Positions 17,486-26,062 are shown, numbered from the stretch's first letter. The stretch is DNA of 64,000 nt from Pseudomonas jinjuensis (GCF_900103845.1 NZ_FNIJ01000006.1:62001-126000); one strand, 5' to 3'. Notes: generated by a model from the sequence alone, not told the origin. Numbers and translations: made by a program.

Positions 17486-18319
17486 TCAGAACTGCCCGAT
17501 GAATTCCAGAACCGCCCGATTGAAGGCCGCCGGGCGCATCGCATTCATGCCATGGGAAGCGCCGGCGATAACCTTGACGCGGGCATCCGGCAGGCTCCTG
17601 CGCAAGGCTTCGGCGATGCCCGGGAACGGCACCGGACTCAACTCGCCACTCAGCAGCAAGACCGGCACCGCCAGGCCCGCCAGCTCCCGGCGCCCCAGCG
17701 GCGGCAGTTGATCGCGAACCTGGCCGACCAGGGTCATCGCGTTGTCCGCCGCCATTTCGCGAAAGTGCTTCGAGGAGCGCGCCCAGATACCCTGGCCGCT
17801 GACGGTATCGATAAACAACCGCAGCCCTTCCTCGATATCGCCCTGCTGGATCAACTGCAGCGCCCGCGCCCTGAACTGATTGCGCTCACCCGGGGAAACC
17901 GGAGGCTCCAGGCCTGCGAAATGAAACACCTCATCGGCGAAATCGCCGCCGGGATCGGCCAGCGAGAGCGTGCGCAAACGCTCGGGCGCCGCCAGCGCCG
18001 CGCGCAGACAGATATTGCCGCCGCGCGAGTGACCGAGCAGATGTACCGGCTCACCCAGCCGATCCAGCAATTCCAGCAGGTCGTCCACATGCTGCCGGGT
18101 GGAAAAATCCCCGCCGCGCCCATCCCAGGCCTCCGGGTAGTAATGCCGCAGGCTCGGTACGATCAGGCGGTAGTCCTGCCCCAGCCCGCGCATCTGCCAT
18201 TGCCAGTAGCGGTAATCGCACAGCGAACCATGCACCAGCACCAGCGGCACCCCTTCCCCCTCGTCCAGGCAGGCGAGTTCATAACCGTTGACCCTATACG
18301 AAAAGATCGTCGAGCCCAT
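17486..18319 (-). CDS. Alpha/beta-hydrolase
   Basis: A 277-residue soluble alpha/beta-fold hydrolase. The oxyanion region is LVLVHGSLCDYRYW (about residues 26-39), the nucleophile elbow is GHSRGG (Ser near residue 98), the acid lies in the LLLSGELSPVPFPG region and the catalytic His in AGASHGMN (near 256). The substrate cannot be told from sequence. The homologous position, just upstream of thrS, is also occupied by a hydrolase in P. aeruginosa (PA2745 as I recall), so it is core genome. It is transcribed alone. Confidence 0.85.
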   Translation of the reverse strand: MGSTIFSYRVNGYELACLDEGEGVPLVLVHGSLCDYRYWQWQMRGLGQDYRLIVPSLRHYYPEAWDGRGGDFSTRQHVDDLLELLDRLGEPVHLLGHSRGGNICLRAALAAPERLRTLSLADPGGDFADEVFHFAGLEPPVSPGERNQFRARALQLIQQGDIEEGLRLFIDTVSGQGIWARSSKHFREMAADNAMTLVGQVRDQLPPLGRRELAGLAVPVLLLSGELSPVPFPGIAEALRRSLPDARVKVIAGASHGMNAMRPAAFNRAVLEFIGQF

Positions 18320-18573
18320 CGAACACCTTCGACAACTTGTTTATCGGATAGCCGACCCGATCAATCACCCACAAATCGAGTGGAATATTGCGCGGCGCCG
18401 TATTATCCATGCCGACCGCGATATGTGCCAAATTGCCCGACCCACGATAATGGCCGGATATTTATCGCCCTTGAATGGAGATTCAAAACTCAACCGAACA
18501 ATCAGAGTTGACGTATTCCCGTACAAACTTGGAAAATCGGTTGATAACTCAAACACAACCCTGGGAGTGAACG
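18320..18573. promoter_or_regulatory. AT-rich divergent control region
   Basis: The 254 bases between the divergent hydrolase and the H-NS-like gene hold no gene and are clearly richer in A and T than the surroundings (for example around 18485-18560). Such DNA is the preferred target of MvaT/MvaU silencers, so autoregulation of the downstream gene is plausible. I see no clear operator dyad. Confidence 0.35.
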
Positions 18574-18924
18574 ATGTCCAAACTCGCGGAATTCCGTGCC
18601 GCCGAACGCCTGCTTCAAGAACAACTCGCCCTGCTGGAAAAACTGAAAAGCGACAGTTCCCTGAAGAAGGAACTGGAATTCAAGGACAAGCTGCAGTCCC
18701 TGATGGACGAGTACGGCATGAATCTGCGCAACGTGATCGAGATTCTCGACCCGCATACCCCGGTCGCCGCGGAACCCGTACAACAGCGCCGCAGCCGCCA
18801 GCTCAAGGTCTACCGGAACCCGCACAGCAGCGAAACCATTGAAACCAAAGGCGGAAACCACAAGACCCTGAAAGCCTGGAAACAGCAATACGGCGCAGAA
18901 ACCGTGGAATCCTGGCTGCAGTAA
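18574..18924 (+). CDS. MvaT/MvaU-family H-NS-like silencer
   Basis: A 116-residue nucleoid protein that in the family coats AT-rich DNA and silences horizontally acquired genes. The N-terminal half is a coiled-coil dimerisation region (MSKLAEFRAAERLLQEQLAL...), a flexible linker follows at about 65-80, and the C-terminal DNA-binding domain has the family text ETKGGNHKTLKAWKQQYGAE (about 90-109). The opening MSKLAEFRAAE is closest to MvaU among the members I remember, but the rest differs enough that I do not assign a symbol; it could be an extra paralogue. GGGAG serves as ribosome-binding site. Confidence 0.88.
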   Translation: MSKLAEFRAAERLLQEQLALLEKLKSDSSLKKELEFKDKLQSLMDEYGMNLRNVIEILDPHTPVAAEPVQQRRSRQLKVYRNPHSSETIETKGGNHKTLKAWKQQYGAETVESWLQ

Positions 18925-18935
18925 TCCCCGGCCAC

Positions 18936-18963
18936 CCCGCGGCAGATCGAGCGCTGTCGCGGG
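18936..18963 (+). terminator. Weak terminator-like hairpin after the mvaT/mvaU-like gene
   Basis: CCCGCGGCAG pairs with CTGTCGCGGG (one G-U) 12 bases after the stop codon. No T-run follows, so it may only stabilise the mRNA end. The rest of 18964-19362 holds no gene that I can support. Confidence 0.35.
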
Positions 18964-19362
18964 AATATTCGCCCTAGCAATAATCAGACCAACGGCAACG
19001 ACCAAGACTTTCCCCGACCATCGATAGTCGGTTAGAATCGCCCCCTGCGAATATCGAACAGAAGACCGCCCCTCCCAGCAAAACCCTCTTCCGGGCATTC
19101 AACTGGGCACCACAGGGCCACGGTCAGCGCACTTTCCCGCGATTCAATTCCTCCCCGGCCAATCCGGAATGGACTGGGATATCGCCACCAGCGAAAAGCG
19201 CCCCGCCCAGGACTGACGCCAACCGGCAAGCATCCTGACCCCACACTTCCAGTTACCATTCGCTGCCATATTCCGGTCACACAATCCTTGCATTCTTGCA
19301 CCGGAGCTTTTTACGTTTTATGCGGTCCCAGTACCGTTGAATATGAACACGAGAACGACAAT

Positions 19363-19587
19363 ATGAAGACTTCCATTCAGATCCAGGAGGCGATCGGCAC
19401 TCTCACCGAGGCATTCGCCCCGCTCCATTGCATCATCATGGCCAAGCGCAAAGACAGCTTCAGCTTCACCCTGGTGAACGAACACGGCATCGCCCGGCAC
19501 AGCGAACGCCTGTACCCCCAGCAATACAGGGACCCGCAGCCGCTGCAGGCGGTGATCGAGCGCGTACAGAATTCGCTCACCGCCTGA
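19363..19587 (+). CDS. DUF3509 family small protein
   Basis: A 74-residue protein starting at ATG 19363. The pattern LTEAFAPLHC...SFSFTLVNEHG...YPQQYRDPQPLQAVIERVQ fits DUF3509, a family of short cytoplasmic proteins largely limited to Pseudomonas, with unknown function. A longer frame opens 25 codons upstream, but its extra part looks like untranslated DNA. The upstream 400 bases contain no gene. It ends 15 bases before a bidirectional terminator. Confidence 0.65.
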   Translation: MKTSIQIQEAIGTLTEAFAPLHCIIMAKRKDSFSFTLVNEHGIARHSERLYPQQYRDPQPLQAVIERVQNSLTA

Positions 19588-19602
19588 GAGGCGCGGAAAA
19601 GA

Positions 19603-19622
19603 GCCCCTGATCCTCCAGGGGC
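19603..19622. terminator. Bidirectional terminator between DUF3509 gene and oprC
   Basis: GCCCCTG (19603-19609) pairs with CAGGGGC (19616-19622). The minus-strand side runs into TCTTTTCC, so it should end oprC transcription. The plus side has a weaker T-stretch. The genes on both sides converge here. Confidence 0.65.
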
Positions 19623-19680
19623 CTTGATTCCTCTCGACGACGTCCACCTGGCCGACAGCCGGCCGCCCTTCACAACGACA

Positions 19681-21780
19681 TCAGAAACTCAGATCCAGCC
19701 TTGTCCACAGGGTCCGCCCGGGCTCGTCGATCGCCACGGCCTCGGCCGGATAGCCGAATCCGGCATTGCCGGCGAGATTGAGATGCTCGGCGTAATCCTT
19801 GTCGAACAGGTTGTCGATACCGGCACTCAGCTTGACGTGCTCGCTGACCCGATAGGCGCCATTCAGGGAAAAGACGCCGAAGCCCGGGCTCTTGTCGAAA
19901 TCCTGGCCGACCACGTTGCCCTTGCCCTCGGCCACCCGATTCTGCTCCGCCACCAGGCGCCACAGGGCGCCGGCACTCCAGTCATCGCGCTCGTAGGTCG
20001 CCCCCAGGCGAACCTCCAGCGGCGGCATCTGCGGCAAGGCTTCATCATCCGAGCTGTTCTTGCCCCAGGAGTAGGCCAGGGTGGCATCGGTCTTCCAGTG
20101 CTCGTCGAGGCGATAGCTGGCGCCCAGCTCGCCACCCATGATGCGCGCATCGATATTGTCGGCGCTGGAGCGGCGCATGCCCCCCATGCCGCCGGTGTAG
20201 TCGAACAGGATGAAATCGCGCACCTGGCCGACATAGGCGGAAGCCCAGGCCTGCAGGTCGGCTCCTGAATACTGCATGCCGATGTCGAGCTGAGTGGTCT
20301 TCTCCGGCTCGATACCATCGAACGCATTGACGCTGCCCGCGGGACCGGAATTCGGCGAGAACAGCTCCCAGTAATCGGGGAAACGCTGCACATGACCGAG
20401 GCCCGTATAGAAAGTGGCAGGCATGCCCGCCAGATCGTGCTCGTAGCGAACGAAGCCGCTGGGCAAGGTGTCTGCACGGGTTTCGTCGGCCGTCGGATTG
20501 GGCATGCTGCCCATCATGCCACTGCGGACCTGCCGGTAATCCTTGGCCGAAGAACGATCCAGACGCACACCGCTCACCAGACGGTCACGCTCGGCGGCAT
20601 ACCAGGTAGCCTCGGCGAACGCGCCGTAGCTGTGCATCACTGCATCCTTGTCCCAGGGGAACCGATCGGCATCCGTATAGCGGCCGCTCATCATGTCGTA
20701 GGCGGACTTGCGCCCACGATGCTCGCTGCGCAAGGCGTCCAGGCCAGCGACCAGCTCCATCTCGCTCCATTTGAAGGTGGCAGCGAAACGCCCGCCCAGG
20801 GTGCGGCGGTCGACCTCCGAGGCCATCGGCATGGGCATCATGCTGGCCGGATCGGGCGTGCGCAGGCTGAAGTTGTCCATCACGTGGTCGGCGTAGTTGT
20901 AGTAGAGCTGCGCCTCCAGCTTGTCCAGGACACCGCCCAGATTGGCCTTCTCGAAGCGCAGCCCCAGGCTGTCCCGCTGGAACTGCGCGCCATCCATGCC
21001 ACGCCCGGCGTAGCGCGCCTCGCCATCGCCCCGCCCGGCGCTGAGTTCCACGACGGCGTCGGCATCCGGAGTCCAGCCCAGGGCCACGTCGCCATTCCAT
21101 TTCCGCCAGCGCGAGGGCACGGTATCGCCATTCCCATCCTCGTAGTCATCGGCCTGCGCATGATTGCCGATCACGCGCAGATAGCCCCGCTCGCCACCGA
21201 CGGCGCCATCCACAAGCTTGTCCAGGCGCCCGTTGGAACCGGCCAGCAGACTGCCGCGAATGCGACTGCCAAGTTCGCCGAAACGCTCGGGCTCGCGCTC
21301 GAAAAGCACGGTGCCCGCCGAGGCGCCAGGGCCCCAGAGCACGCTCTGCGGCCCCTTGATGACCGTCAGCTTGTCGTAGGTTTCCGGCGCGATATAGGAA
21401 CTCGGCGCATCCATGCGCGCCGGGCATGCGCCGAGCATCAGGCCGCCGTTGGTGCGCAGGTTCAGGCGCGAACCGAACATCCCGCGCAGCACCGGATCGC
21501 CATTGGTGCCGCCGCTGCGGATGGCGGAGAAGCCGGGAATGGTCTTGAGGTAATCGGTGGCGTCGCTGGCCGGCACCGGCTGCCGCGCCTCCCGCGGATC
21601 GGCCACGATGGTCAACGGCGAACTCTGCTGCACGGCGGTGATCACCGTGGGCGGCAGTTCGATCTCGTCCTTCTGTGGATCATCGGCCAGGGCGGATGCG
21701 GAGATGGCCAGCGCCAGGGCCTGGAAAGCGAACGGCATGCAGCGGCCGGCGCGCGCCGGCACGAAAGAAAGGTATTTCAT
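19681..21780 (-). CDS. oprC: TonB-dependent copper receptor OprC
   Basis: An outer-membrane receptor that takes up copper with TonB energy; in Pseudomonas it is repressed by copper and used in denitrifying conditions. The 699-residue precursor has a signal peptide (cleavage near ALA-DD, residue 32), a plug domain (about 45-175) and a 22-strand barrel ending in LDLSF. The plug holds the CxxxM copper motif of OprC (Cys119-Met123, CPARM), and methionine-rich loops (SMMPMPMASE, GMMGSMPNP, GGMGGMRRS) suit Cu(I) capture. The DUF2946 gene lies just upstream on the same strand. Confidence 0.9.
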   Translation of the reverse strand: MKYLSFVPARAGRCMPFAFQALALAISASALADDPQKDEIELPPTVITAVQQSSPLTIVADPREARQPVPASDATDYLKTIPGFSAIRSGGTNGDPVLRGMFGSRLNLRTNGGLMLGACPARMDAPSSYIAPETYDKLTVIKGPQSVLWGPGASAGTVLFEREPERFGELGSRIRGSLLAGSNGRLDKLVDGAVGGERGYLRVIGNHAQADDYEDGNGDTVPSRWRKWNGDVALGWTPDADAVVELSAGRGDGEARYAGRGMDGAQFQRDSLGLRFEKANLGGVLDKLEAQLYYNYADHVMDNFSLRTPDPASMMPMPMASEVDRRTLGGRFAATFKWSEMELVAGLDALRSEHRGRKSAYDMMSGRYTDADRFPWDKDAVMHSYGAFAEATWYAAERDRLVSGVRLDRSSAKDYRQVRSGMMGSMPNPTADETRADTLPSGFVRYEHDLAGMPATFYTGLGHVQRFPDYWELFSPNSGPAGSVNAFDGIEPEKTTQLDIGMQYSGADLQAWASAYVGQVRDFILFDYTGGMGGMRRSSADNIDARIMGGELGASYRLDEHWKTDATLAYSWGKNSSDDEALPQMPPLEVRLGATYERDDWSAGALWRLVAEQNRVAEGKGNVVGQDFDKSPGFGVFSLNGAYRVSEHVKLSAGIDNLFDKDYAEHLNLAGNAGFGYPAEAVAIDEPGRTLWTRLDLSF

Positions 21781-21843
21781 GGGACTTTCCTGAAATTCAG
21801 AGACAGCGGAACGCCCTCGCGACGAGGGCGAGTTGCGATGAAC

Positions 21844-22212
21844 TCAGGAAATCGCTGGCGGAGCCCGATTGGGCGGCGCGACCAGGAACGGCGGCGCCAG
21901 GCCGAGCGGCTCGGCGAAGCGCGGACGCTGGACCGCCTGGACCAGCGGCGGCGGTGGCGGACTGAAGAGGAAGCTCTGCAGGACAGCCACCTGCACGCCA
22001 CACTGGGCACAGGGCAGCTGCGGACTGATGGAATCGTCCTTCTCGCCAAGCTGCCACTGCATCCCCTGCGAAGTGCACATGAGCATGAAGCCGTCCGCGC
22101 TCATCTGCGGCAACGCCCACAGCGGCATGCTCACACGCAGGAGCATGCCCACCAGGGCAAAGGCATAAAGCCAGTCGCGGAAATTTCGGCTTAGCGGATT
22201 CAGGGTCAGCAT
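21844..22212 (-). CDS. DUF2946 family membrane-associated protein, copper-linked
   Basis: A 122-residue protein from ATG 22212 (MLTLNPLSRNFRDWLYAFAL). It has one N-terminal hydrophobic segment (about 10-28), a CAQC motif (about residue 67, CAQCGVQVAV) and a second hydrophobic, proline-rich stretch. DUF2946 proteins often sit beside oprC-type copper receptors, and the two cysteines are suited to bind copper, but function is unproven. The start is uncertain: in-frame ATGs exist further upstream (22230, 22290). It probably shares an operon with oprC (63-base gap). Confidence 0.65.
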   Translation of the reverse strand: MLTLNPLSRNFRDWLYAFALVGMLLRVSMPLWALPQMSADGFMLMCTSQGMQWQLGEKDDSISPQLPCAQCGVQVAVLQSFLFSPPPPPLVQAVQRPRFAEPLGLAPPFLVAPPNRAPPAIS

Positions 22213-22524
22213 CCTTCTGAATCCGCGCATTCTAGAGGCGCGAGCAGCAAACGCCTGCCAGACACGGTGTCGCAGGAGGCCGAGAAGCAAATCGGCGGGC
22301 GCTTTGGCGAAGGTGTTCGACGCCGAGGGCGGGCGAAGGGCCGGTCAGCCTTTATCAATGACTGTCCGCGAAAGCGCTATGCTTAACCCGCTGCCTGCCC
22401 TGTTTAGTGGTTCCGTCCTGATGCCCAGTCTGCTCGATCGCCATCTCCTCGGTTTCCCTTCACTTCGCATCCAGCCCCGGCCAGGCCTCCTGCCTGCACC
22501 TCTCACCCCCTGGAGATTCACACC
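22213..22524. other. Non-coding gap: probable long 5' leader of the cold-shock gene
   Basis: These 312 bases separate divergent genes and contain no supported coding region. A TATGCT element at 22378-22383 could be a -10 box for the cold-shock gene, which would leave an untranslated leader of about 130 bases, as is usual for csp genes. Promoter assignment is tentative. Confidence 0.3.
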
Positions 22525-22734
22525 ATGGCAAATCGCCAAACCGGTACCGTCAAATGGTTCAACGCTGAAAAAGGCTTCGGCTTCATCACCCCGGAAAGCG
22601 GGCCGGACGTGTTCGTTCACTTCCGCCAGATCGAGACCACCGGCTACAAGACCCTCGACGAAGGCCAACGCGTCAGCTTCATCGTGACTGCAGGCGCCAA
22701 AGGCCCGCAGGCCGAGCAAGTACAGATTCTGTAA
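22525..22734 (+). CDS. Cold-shock protein (CspA family)
   Basis: A 69-residue single-stranded nucleic-acid-binding protein (RNA chaperone). It has the OB-fold with RNP1 KGFGFI (about residues 17-22) and RNP2 VFVHF (about 29-33) and the usual TGTVKWFN opening. Several paralogues exist in Pseudomonas, so I give no symbol. The start has a TGGAG site. A Rho-independent terminator follows 22 bases after the stop. Confidence 0.95.
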   Translation: MANRQTGTVKWFNAEKGFGFITPESGPDVFVHFRQIETTGYKTLDEGQRVSFIVTAGAKGPQAEQVQIL

Positions 22735-22756
22735 CGAGGCTTCAACGCAAGGAGTT

Positions 22757-22780
22757 CCGCATCGCATTGCGGGGCTTTTT
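22757..22780 (+). terminator. Terminator of the cold-shock gene
   Basis: CCGCA pairs with TGCGG around a 6-base loop and GGCTTTTT follows directly. The bases from here to 22944 contain no gene I can support. Confidence 0.8.
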
Positions 22781-22944
22781 GCTGTCTGCGCGATCTGGAT
22801 TGGCTGGGATTTCTACGTGCAGGCACCGATGGGCACGCCAAGTGGGAGATGACCAGAAGGGTCATAAGGAGAAGCAGATCGAAGATCAGCGCACGCGGGT
22901 CAGCTTGAAGAATCCGGGGCGTTTTCCCAAGATTTTCCCAAAAC

Positions 22945-22973
22945 AAAAAGGGCGATCCTTTCGGATCGCCCTT
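22945..22973 (-). terminator. Terminator of tRNA-Val
   Basis: On the minus strand AGGGCGATCC pairs perfectly with GGATCGCCCT (loop GAAA) and runs into TTTTTGTTTT, 28 bases past the tRNA 3' end. Confidence 0.85.
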
Positions 22974-23000
22974 CAAGTACCGTCGTAGACGGCTTCGATT

Positions 23001-23077
23001 TGGTAGGCACAATTGGACTCGAACCAACGACCCCCACCATGTCAAGGTGGTGCTCTAACCAACTGAGCTATGTGCCT
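23001..23077 (-). tRNA. tRNA-Val(GAC)
   Basis: The 77-base cloverleaf has acceptor AGGCACA with TGTGCCT, D-arm GCTCAGTTGGTTAGAGC, anticodon stem CCACC/GGTGG around loop TTGACAT (anticodon GAC), T-loop TTCGAGT and encoded CCA. No repeat of its 3' end or integrase is visible nearby. Confidence 0.95.
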
Positions 23078-23263
23078 GTCGATGTGGGCGCATTCTACGC
23101 GATGAAATTCATGCGTCAAGCGCTTTTTTCAGCTAACCCTATGAAAAAGTGAATTTTTTTATGTTCGGCCGGCCGTCAAAAATTTTGCACAGCCTCTAGC
23201 CGACCGATTCGGACTCGGGTAGCATCGGCACATCTCGTAAAAAATAACAAACACAGGTGCAAT

Positions 23264-24547
23264 ATGCCGCACACTCCATACCCCTCCTCCTACTATGCTG
23301 CGTCGGCCAATCCGGTCCCCGCTCGCCCCGAGCTCAAGGGTGAGACCGAAACCGATGTGTGCATCGTGGGTGCTGGTTATACCGGCCTGTCGACCGCCTT
23401 GTTCCTGCTGGAAAACGGCTTCAAGGTCACCGTCCTGGAAGCCGCCAAGGTCGGCTTCGGCGCGTCCGGGCGCAACGGCGGGCAGATCGTCAACAGCTAC
23501 AGCCGCGACATCGATACCATCGAACGCACCGTCGGCCCGAAACAGGCGCAGCTGATGGGCCAGATGGCCTTCGAAGGCGGCCGCATCATTCGTGAGCGCA
23601 TCGCCAGGTACGACATCCAGTGCGACCTGAAGGACGGCGGCGTGTTCGCCGCGCTCAGCGCCAGGCAGATGGGCCACCTGGAAGCCCAGAAGAAGCTGTG
23701 GGAGCGCTACGGCCACACCCAGCTGGAGCTGATGGACGCCCGCCGCATCCGCGAAGTCGTGGCTACCGACAGCTACGTCGGCGGCATGCTCGACATGAGC
23801 GGCGGCCACATTCATCCGCTGAACCTCGCCCTGGGCGAAGCGGCGGCGGTGGAATCCCTCGGCGGCGTGATCCACGAGCAGAGCCCGGCGACCCGCATCG
23901 AGCGCGGCGCCAATCCGGTCGTGCACACCCCGCAGGGCCGCGTGAAGGCCAGGTTCGTGGTGGTCGCCGGCAACGCCTACCTGGGCAACCTGGTGCCGGA
24001 ACTGGCTTCCAAGGCGATGCCGTGCGGCACCCAGGTGATCACCACCGAGCCGCTGAGCGACGAACTGGCGAAGAGCCTGCTGCCGCAGGACTACTGCGTC
24101 GAGGACTGCAACTACCTGCTCGACTACTACCGGCTGTCCGGCGACAAGCGCCTGATCTTCGGCGGCGGCGTGGTCTATGGCGCACGCGATCCGGCGAACA
24201 TCGAGGCGATCATCCGGCCGAAGATGCTCAAGGTCTTCCCGCAGCTGAAGAACGTGAAGATCGACTTCGCCTGGACCGGCAACTTCCTGCTGACCCTGTC
24301 GCGCCTGCCGCAGGTCGGCCGGATCGGCGACAACATCTACTATTCGCAGGGCTGCAGCGGCCACGGGGTGACCTACACCCACCTGGCCGGCAAGGTCATC
24401 GCCGAGGCCCTGCGCGGCCAGGCCGAGCGCTTCGACGCCTTCGCCGAACTGCCGCACTACCCGTTCCCGGGCGGCCGGCTGTTCCGCGTACCGTTCACCG
24501 CCATGGGCGCCTGGTACTACAACATGCGCGACAAGCTGGGCGTGTAG
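23264..24547 (+). CDS. FAD-dependent oxidoreductase, gamma-glutamylpolyamine oxidase type
   Basis: A 427-residue DAO-family flavoenzyme. The dinucleotide-binding motif is VCIVGAGYTGLSTALFLLEN (about residues 32-51), followed by the GFGASGRNGGQIVNSYS segment shared with PuuB-type oxidases, and a C-terminal GCSGHGVTYTHLAGKVIAEA region binding FAD. By similarity it would oxidise a gamma-glutamylated polyamine such as gamma-glutamylputrescine. The order with the C39 peptidase and PA2779-like genes recalls the P. aeruginosa PA2776-PA2779 region (pauB3). It is monocistronic and ends at a strong terminator. The exact substrate is unproven. Confidence 0.85.
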   Translation: MPHTPYPSSYYAASANPVPARPELKGETETDVCIVGAGYTGLSTALFLLENGFKVTVLEAAKVGFGASGRNGGQIVNSYSRDIDTIERTVGPKQAQLMGQMAFEGGRIIRERIARYDIQCDLKDGGVFAALSARQMGHLEAQKKLWERYGHTQLELMDARRIREVVATDSYVGGMLDMSGGHIHPLNLALGEAAAVESLGGVIHEQSPATRIERGANPVVHTPQGRVKARFVVVAGNAYLGNLVPELASKAMPCGTQVITTEPLSDELAKSLLPQDYCVEDCNYLLDYYRLSGDKRLIFGGGVVYGARDPANIEAIIRPKMLKVFPQLKNVKIDFAWTGNFLLTLSRLPQVGRIGDNIYYSQGCSGHGVTYTHLAGKVIAEALRGQAERFDAFAELPHYPFPGGRLFRVPFTAMGAWYYNMRDKLGV

Positions 24548-24556
24548 CCCGGAAAG

Positions 24557-24590
24557 ACGAAAACGGCGCCTGAAATGGCGCCGTTTTCGT
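24557..24590. terminator. Bidirectional terminator, 14-base perfect stem
   Basis: ACGAAAACGGCGCC pairs perfectly with GGCGCCGTTTTCGT around TGAAAT. The A/T ends of the stem give T-rich tails on both strands, ending the FAD oxidoreductase gene and the convergent peptidase gene, whose stop lies immediately next to it. Confidence 0.9.
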
Positions 24591-24591
24591 T

Positions 24592-25557
24592 TCAGCTATC
24601 CGGACAGGCCGGCAACACCTCGCAGCGACCGCCTCCTGCAGCTCCCGCGGCGGGCAGCGTGGAAAAGCGGCTGTCCAGCGGCGCCAGTTGCCGGGCGCAT
24701 TGCCCGGCCTCCTTCGCCTGCACGGCACATCCCTTCTCTCCCAGCACATTGGCCAGGTTGTACCAGGCCGCGGCGAAGTCCGGACGTGCCGCCACGCTAT
24801 GGCGCAAGGCCTGCTCCGCCTCGCCCAGGTCGCCGGATGCGTAGCGGGCATTGGCCAGGGCGAACCAGCCGACCGGATCGTCCGGCCAGGCGCGGGTCGC
24901 GCTCTGGTAGGCCTGGGTGGCCAGCGCCGGGCGGCCGGTTTCTTCCAGATCATGGGCGGCCTTCAGCCACGGGGTCGGCTCGGCCGTCGCGGGGAGACGA
25001 TCCGTCGGCACCGTCACCACGGCCCAACGGTCGCTGCGCACCCAGGTCAGGTCGAAGCTGGTGAAGTCGATCACCAGCCGTTTGGTGATGCCCGAGCGCA
25101 GCACCAGTTCCTTGCGATCGAGGTCGTAGCCGACCACCACCGCGAAATGCCACATCGGCAGCCAGTCGAGCCCCTGGTTCTGCAACACCAGCACCGGATT
25201 GCCGGCCGCCACTTCGCTCAGCACATCCTCCAGCCGCGGCCGCAGCGGATAGACCAGCATCCCCTGCTCCCGCGCCGCAGCCACCAGCTCGACCTGCAGG
25301 CTGCCCTGGCGTCCGGGCAGATACACCCGCTCCTTCAGCTGCCGTGGAGTCACCCGTACGCCGCGCTGGTTGAGCATGGTGGCGAGTGCCGCCGGGCCGC
25401 ACTGGAACTCCTGCTGCGGGAAGAACTGGACATCGCTCAGCTCGACGCGCGGCGGCAGCTCCGAGGTTTCCGGCGGCAACTGCGGCGTTCTCGCGCAGGC
25501 TCCGAGGAGCGCTGCAGCGAGAACGACGGCGAGGCCGCGCGGCCTCAGCGCTGGCAT
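24592..25557 (-). CDS. C39-type cysteine peptidase lipoprotein with TPR repeats (PA2778 family)
   Basis: A 321-residue protein from ATG 25557. The signal ends in LLGAC (Cys20), so it is a lipoprotein. The peptidase domain follows with the catalytic Cys in EFQCGPAALATMLN (about residue 53) and His in MWHFAVVVGYD (near 135), as in C39 peptidases that cut after double glycine. Two or three TPR units (WFALANARYASGDLGEAEQA, AAWYNLANVLGEKG) fill the C-terminal part. Its start overlaps the end of the upstream PA2779-like gene, which encodes a double-glycine protein and is the obvious candidate substrate. Confidence 0.8.
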   Translation of the reverse strand: MPALRPRGLAVVLAAALLGACARTPQLPPETSELPPRVELSDVQFFPQQEFQCGPAALATMLNQRGVRVTPRQLKERVYLPGRQGSLQVELVAAAREQGMLVYPLRPRLEDVLSEVAAGNPVLVLQNQGLDWLPMWHFAVVVGYDLDRKELVLRSGITKRLVIDFTSFDLTWVRSDRWAVVTVPTDRLPATAEPTPWLKAAHDLEETGRPALATQAYQSATRAWPDDPVGWFALANARYASGDLGEAEQALRHSVAARPDFAAAWYNLANVLGEKGCAVQAKEAGQCARQLAPLDSRFSTLPAAGAAGGGRCEVLPACPDS

Positions 25558-25940
25558 CTGACGAAGGTGAAGATATGGGTGATGCACAGCAGGTCGGTGA
25601 TCACGAAGATCAGCAGTACCAGGAGGATGACCCCGACGATGCCGCCAGCCGGTGCCTTGTCCAGCTGCTGGTTGAACTGCGCCAGCTCTTCATTGGTCAG
25701 GCTGCTGATGCGCTTCTCGACCACGCTGCGCTCGACGCCCAGCTCCTTCAGCTTGTTCTGCACGCCCTCGTCGTCGAGCATCTGCAGCAGTTGCTGGCGG
25801 TCATAATGCTGCGCCTGCGTCTGCAGTACCTCGGCCGTCCCTACCATCGAAGCCTGCGCCACCGGCACCTGGACCACCAGACCCAACTGCGCGAAGGCCA
25901 GGATTGCCGCAATGCTTCTCATCTTCTTTGTTATGGTCAT
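25545..25940 (-). CDS. PA2779-family small protein with double-glycine motif and C-terminal membrane segment
   Basis: A 131-residue protein with a signal peptide (cleavage near AQA, residue 30), a charged helical middle that contains ELGVERSVVEKRISSLTNEE, and then LDKAPAGG followed by IVGVILLVLLIFVITDLL, a hydrophobic segment, and a short tail with two cysteines. The APAGG/IVG junction resembles a C39 cleavage site. The adjacent, overlapping gene encodes a C39-like peptidase lipoprotein. The two are conserved together in Pseudomonas, but the function is unknown to me. The start has a GAGGTG site. Confidence 0.75.
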   Translation of the reverse strand: MTITKKMRSIAAILAFAQLGLVVQVPVAQASMVGTAEVLQTQAQHYDRQQLLQMLDDEGVQNKLKELGVERSVVEKRISSLTNEELAQFNQQLDKAPAGGIVGVILLVLLIFVITDLLCITHIFTFVRCQR

Positions 25941-26062
25941 TCTTGGTCACCTCCTCATTGGACCGGCTCGTAGACCCGCGGACGTACCCTTGGTTCCGCC
26001 GCGGGGGCATCAGCTCTACGTCCTGAGCTGAAGATTAGGTCCCTCCACGAAGATTGCGTCGC

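Noticed and set aside
15327..17711. Long plus-strand frame opposite thrS
   Set aside because: It is antisense to a clear ThrS with all class II motifs and has a composition typical of a GC shadow.
23001..23077. tRNA-Val as a second integration site
   Set aside because: No integrase, no direct repeat of its 3' end and no foreign-looking genes are present on either side within the window.
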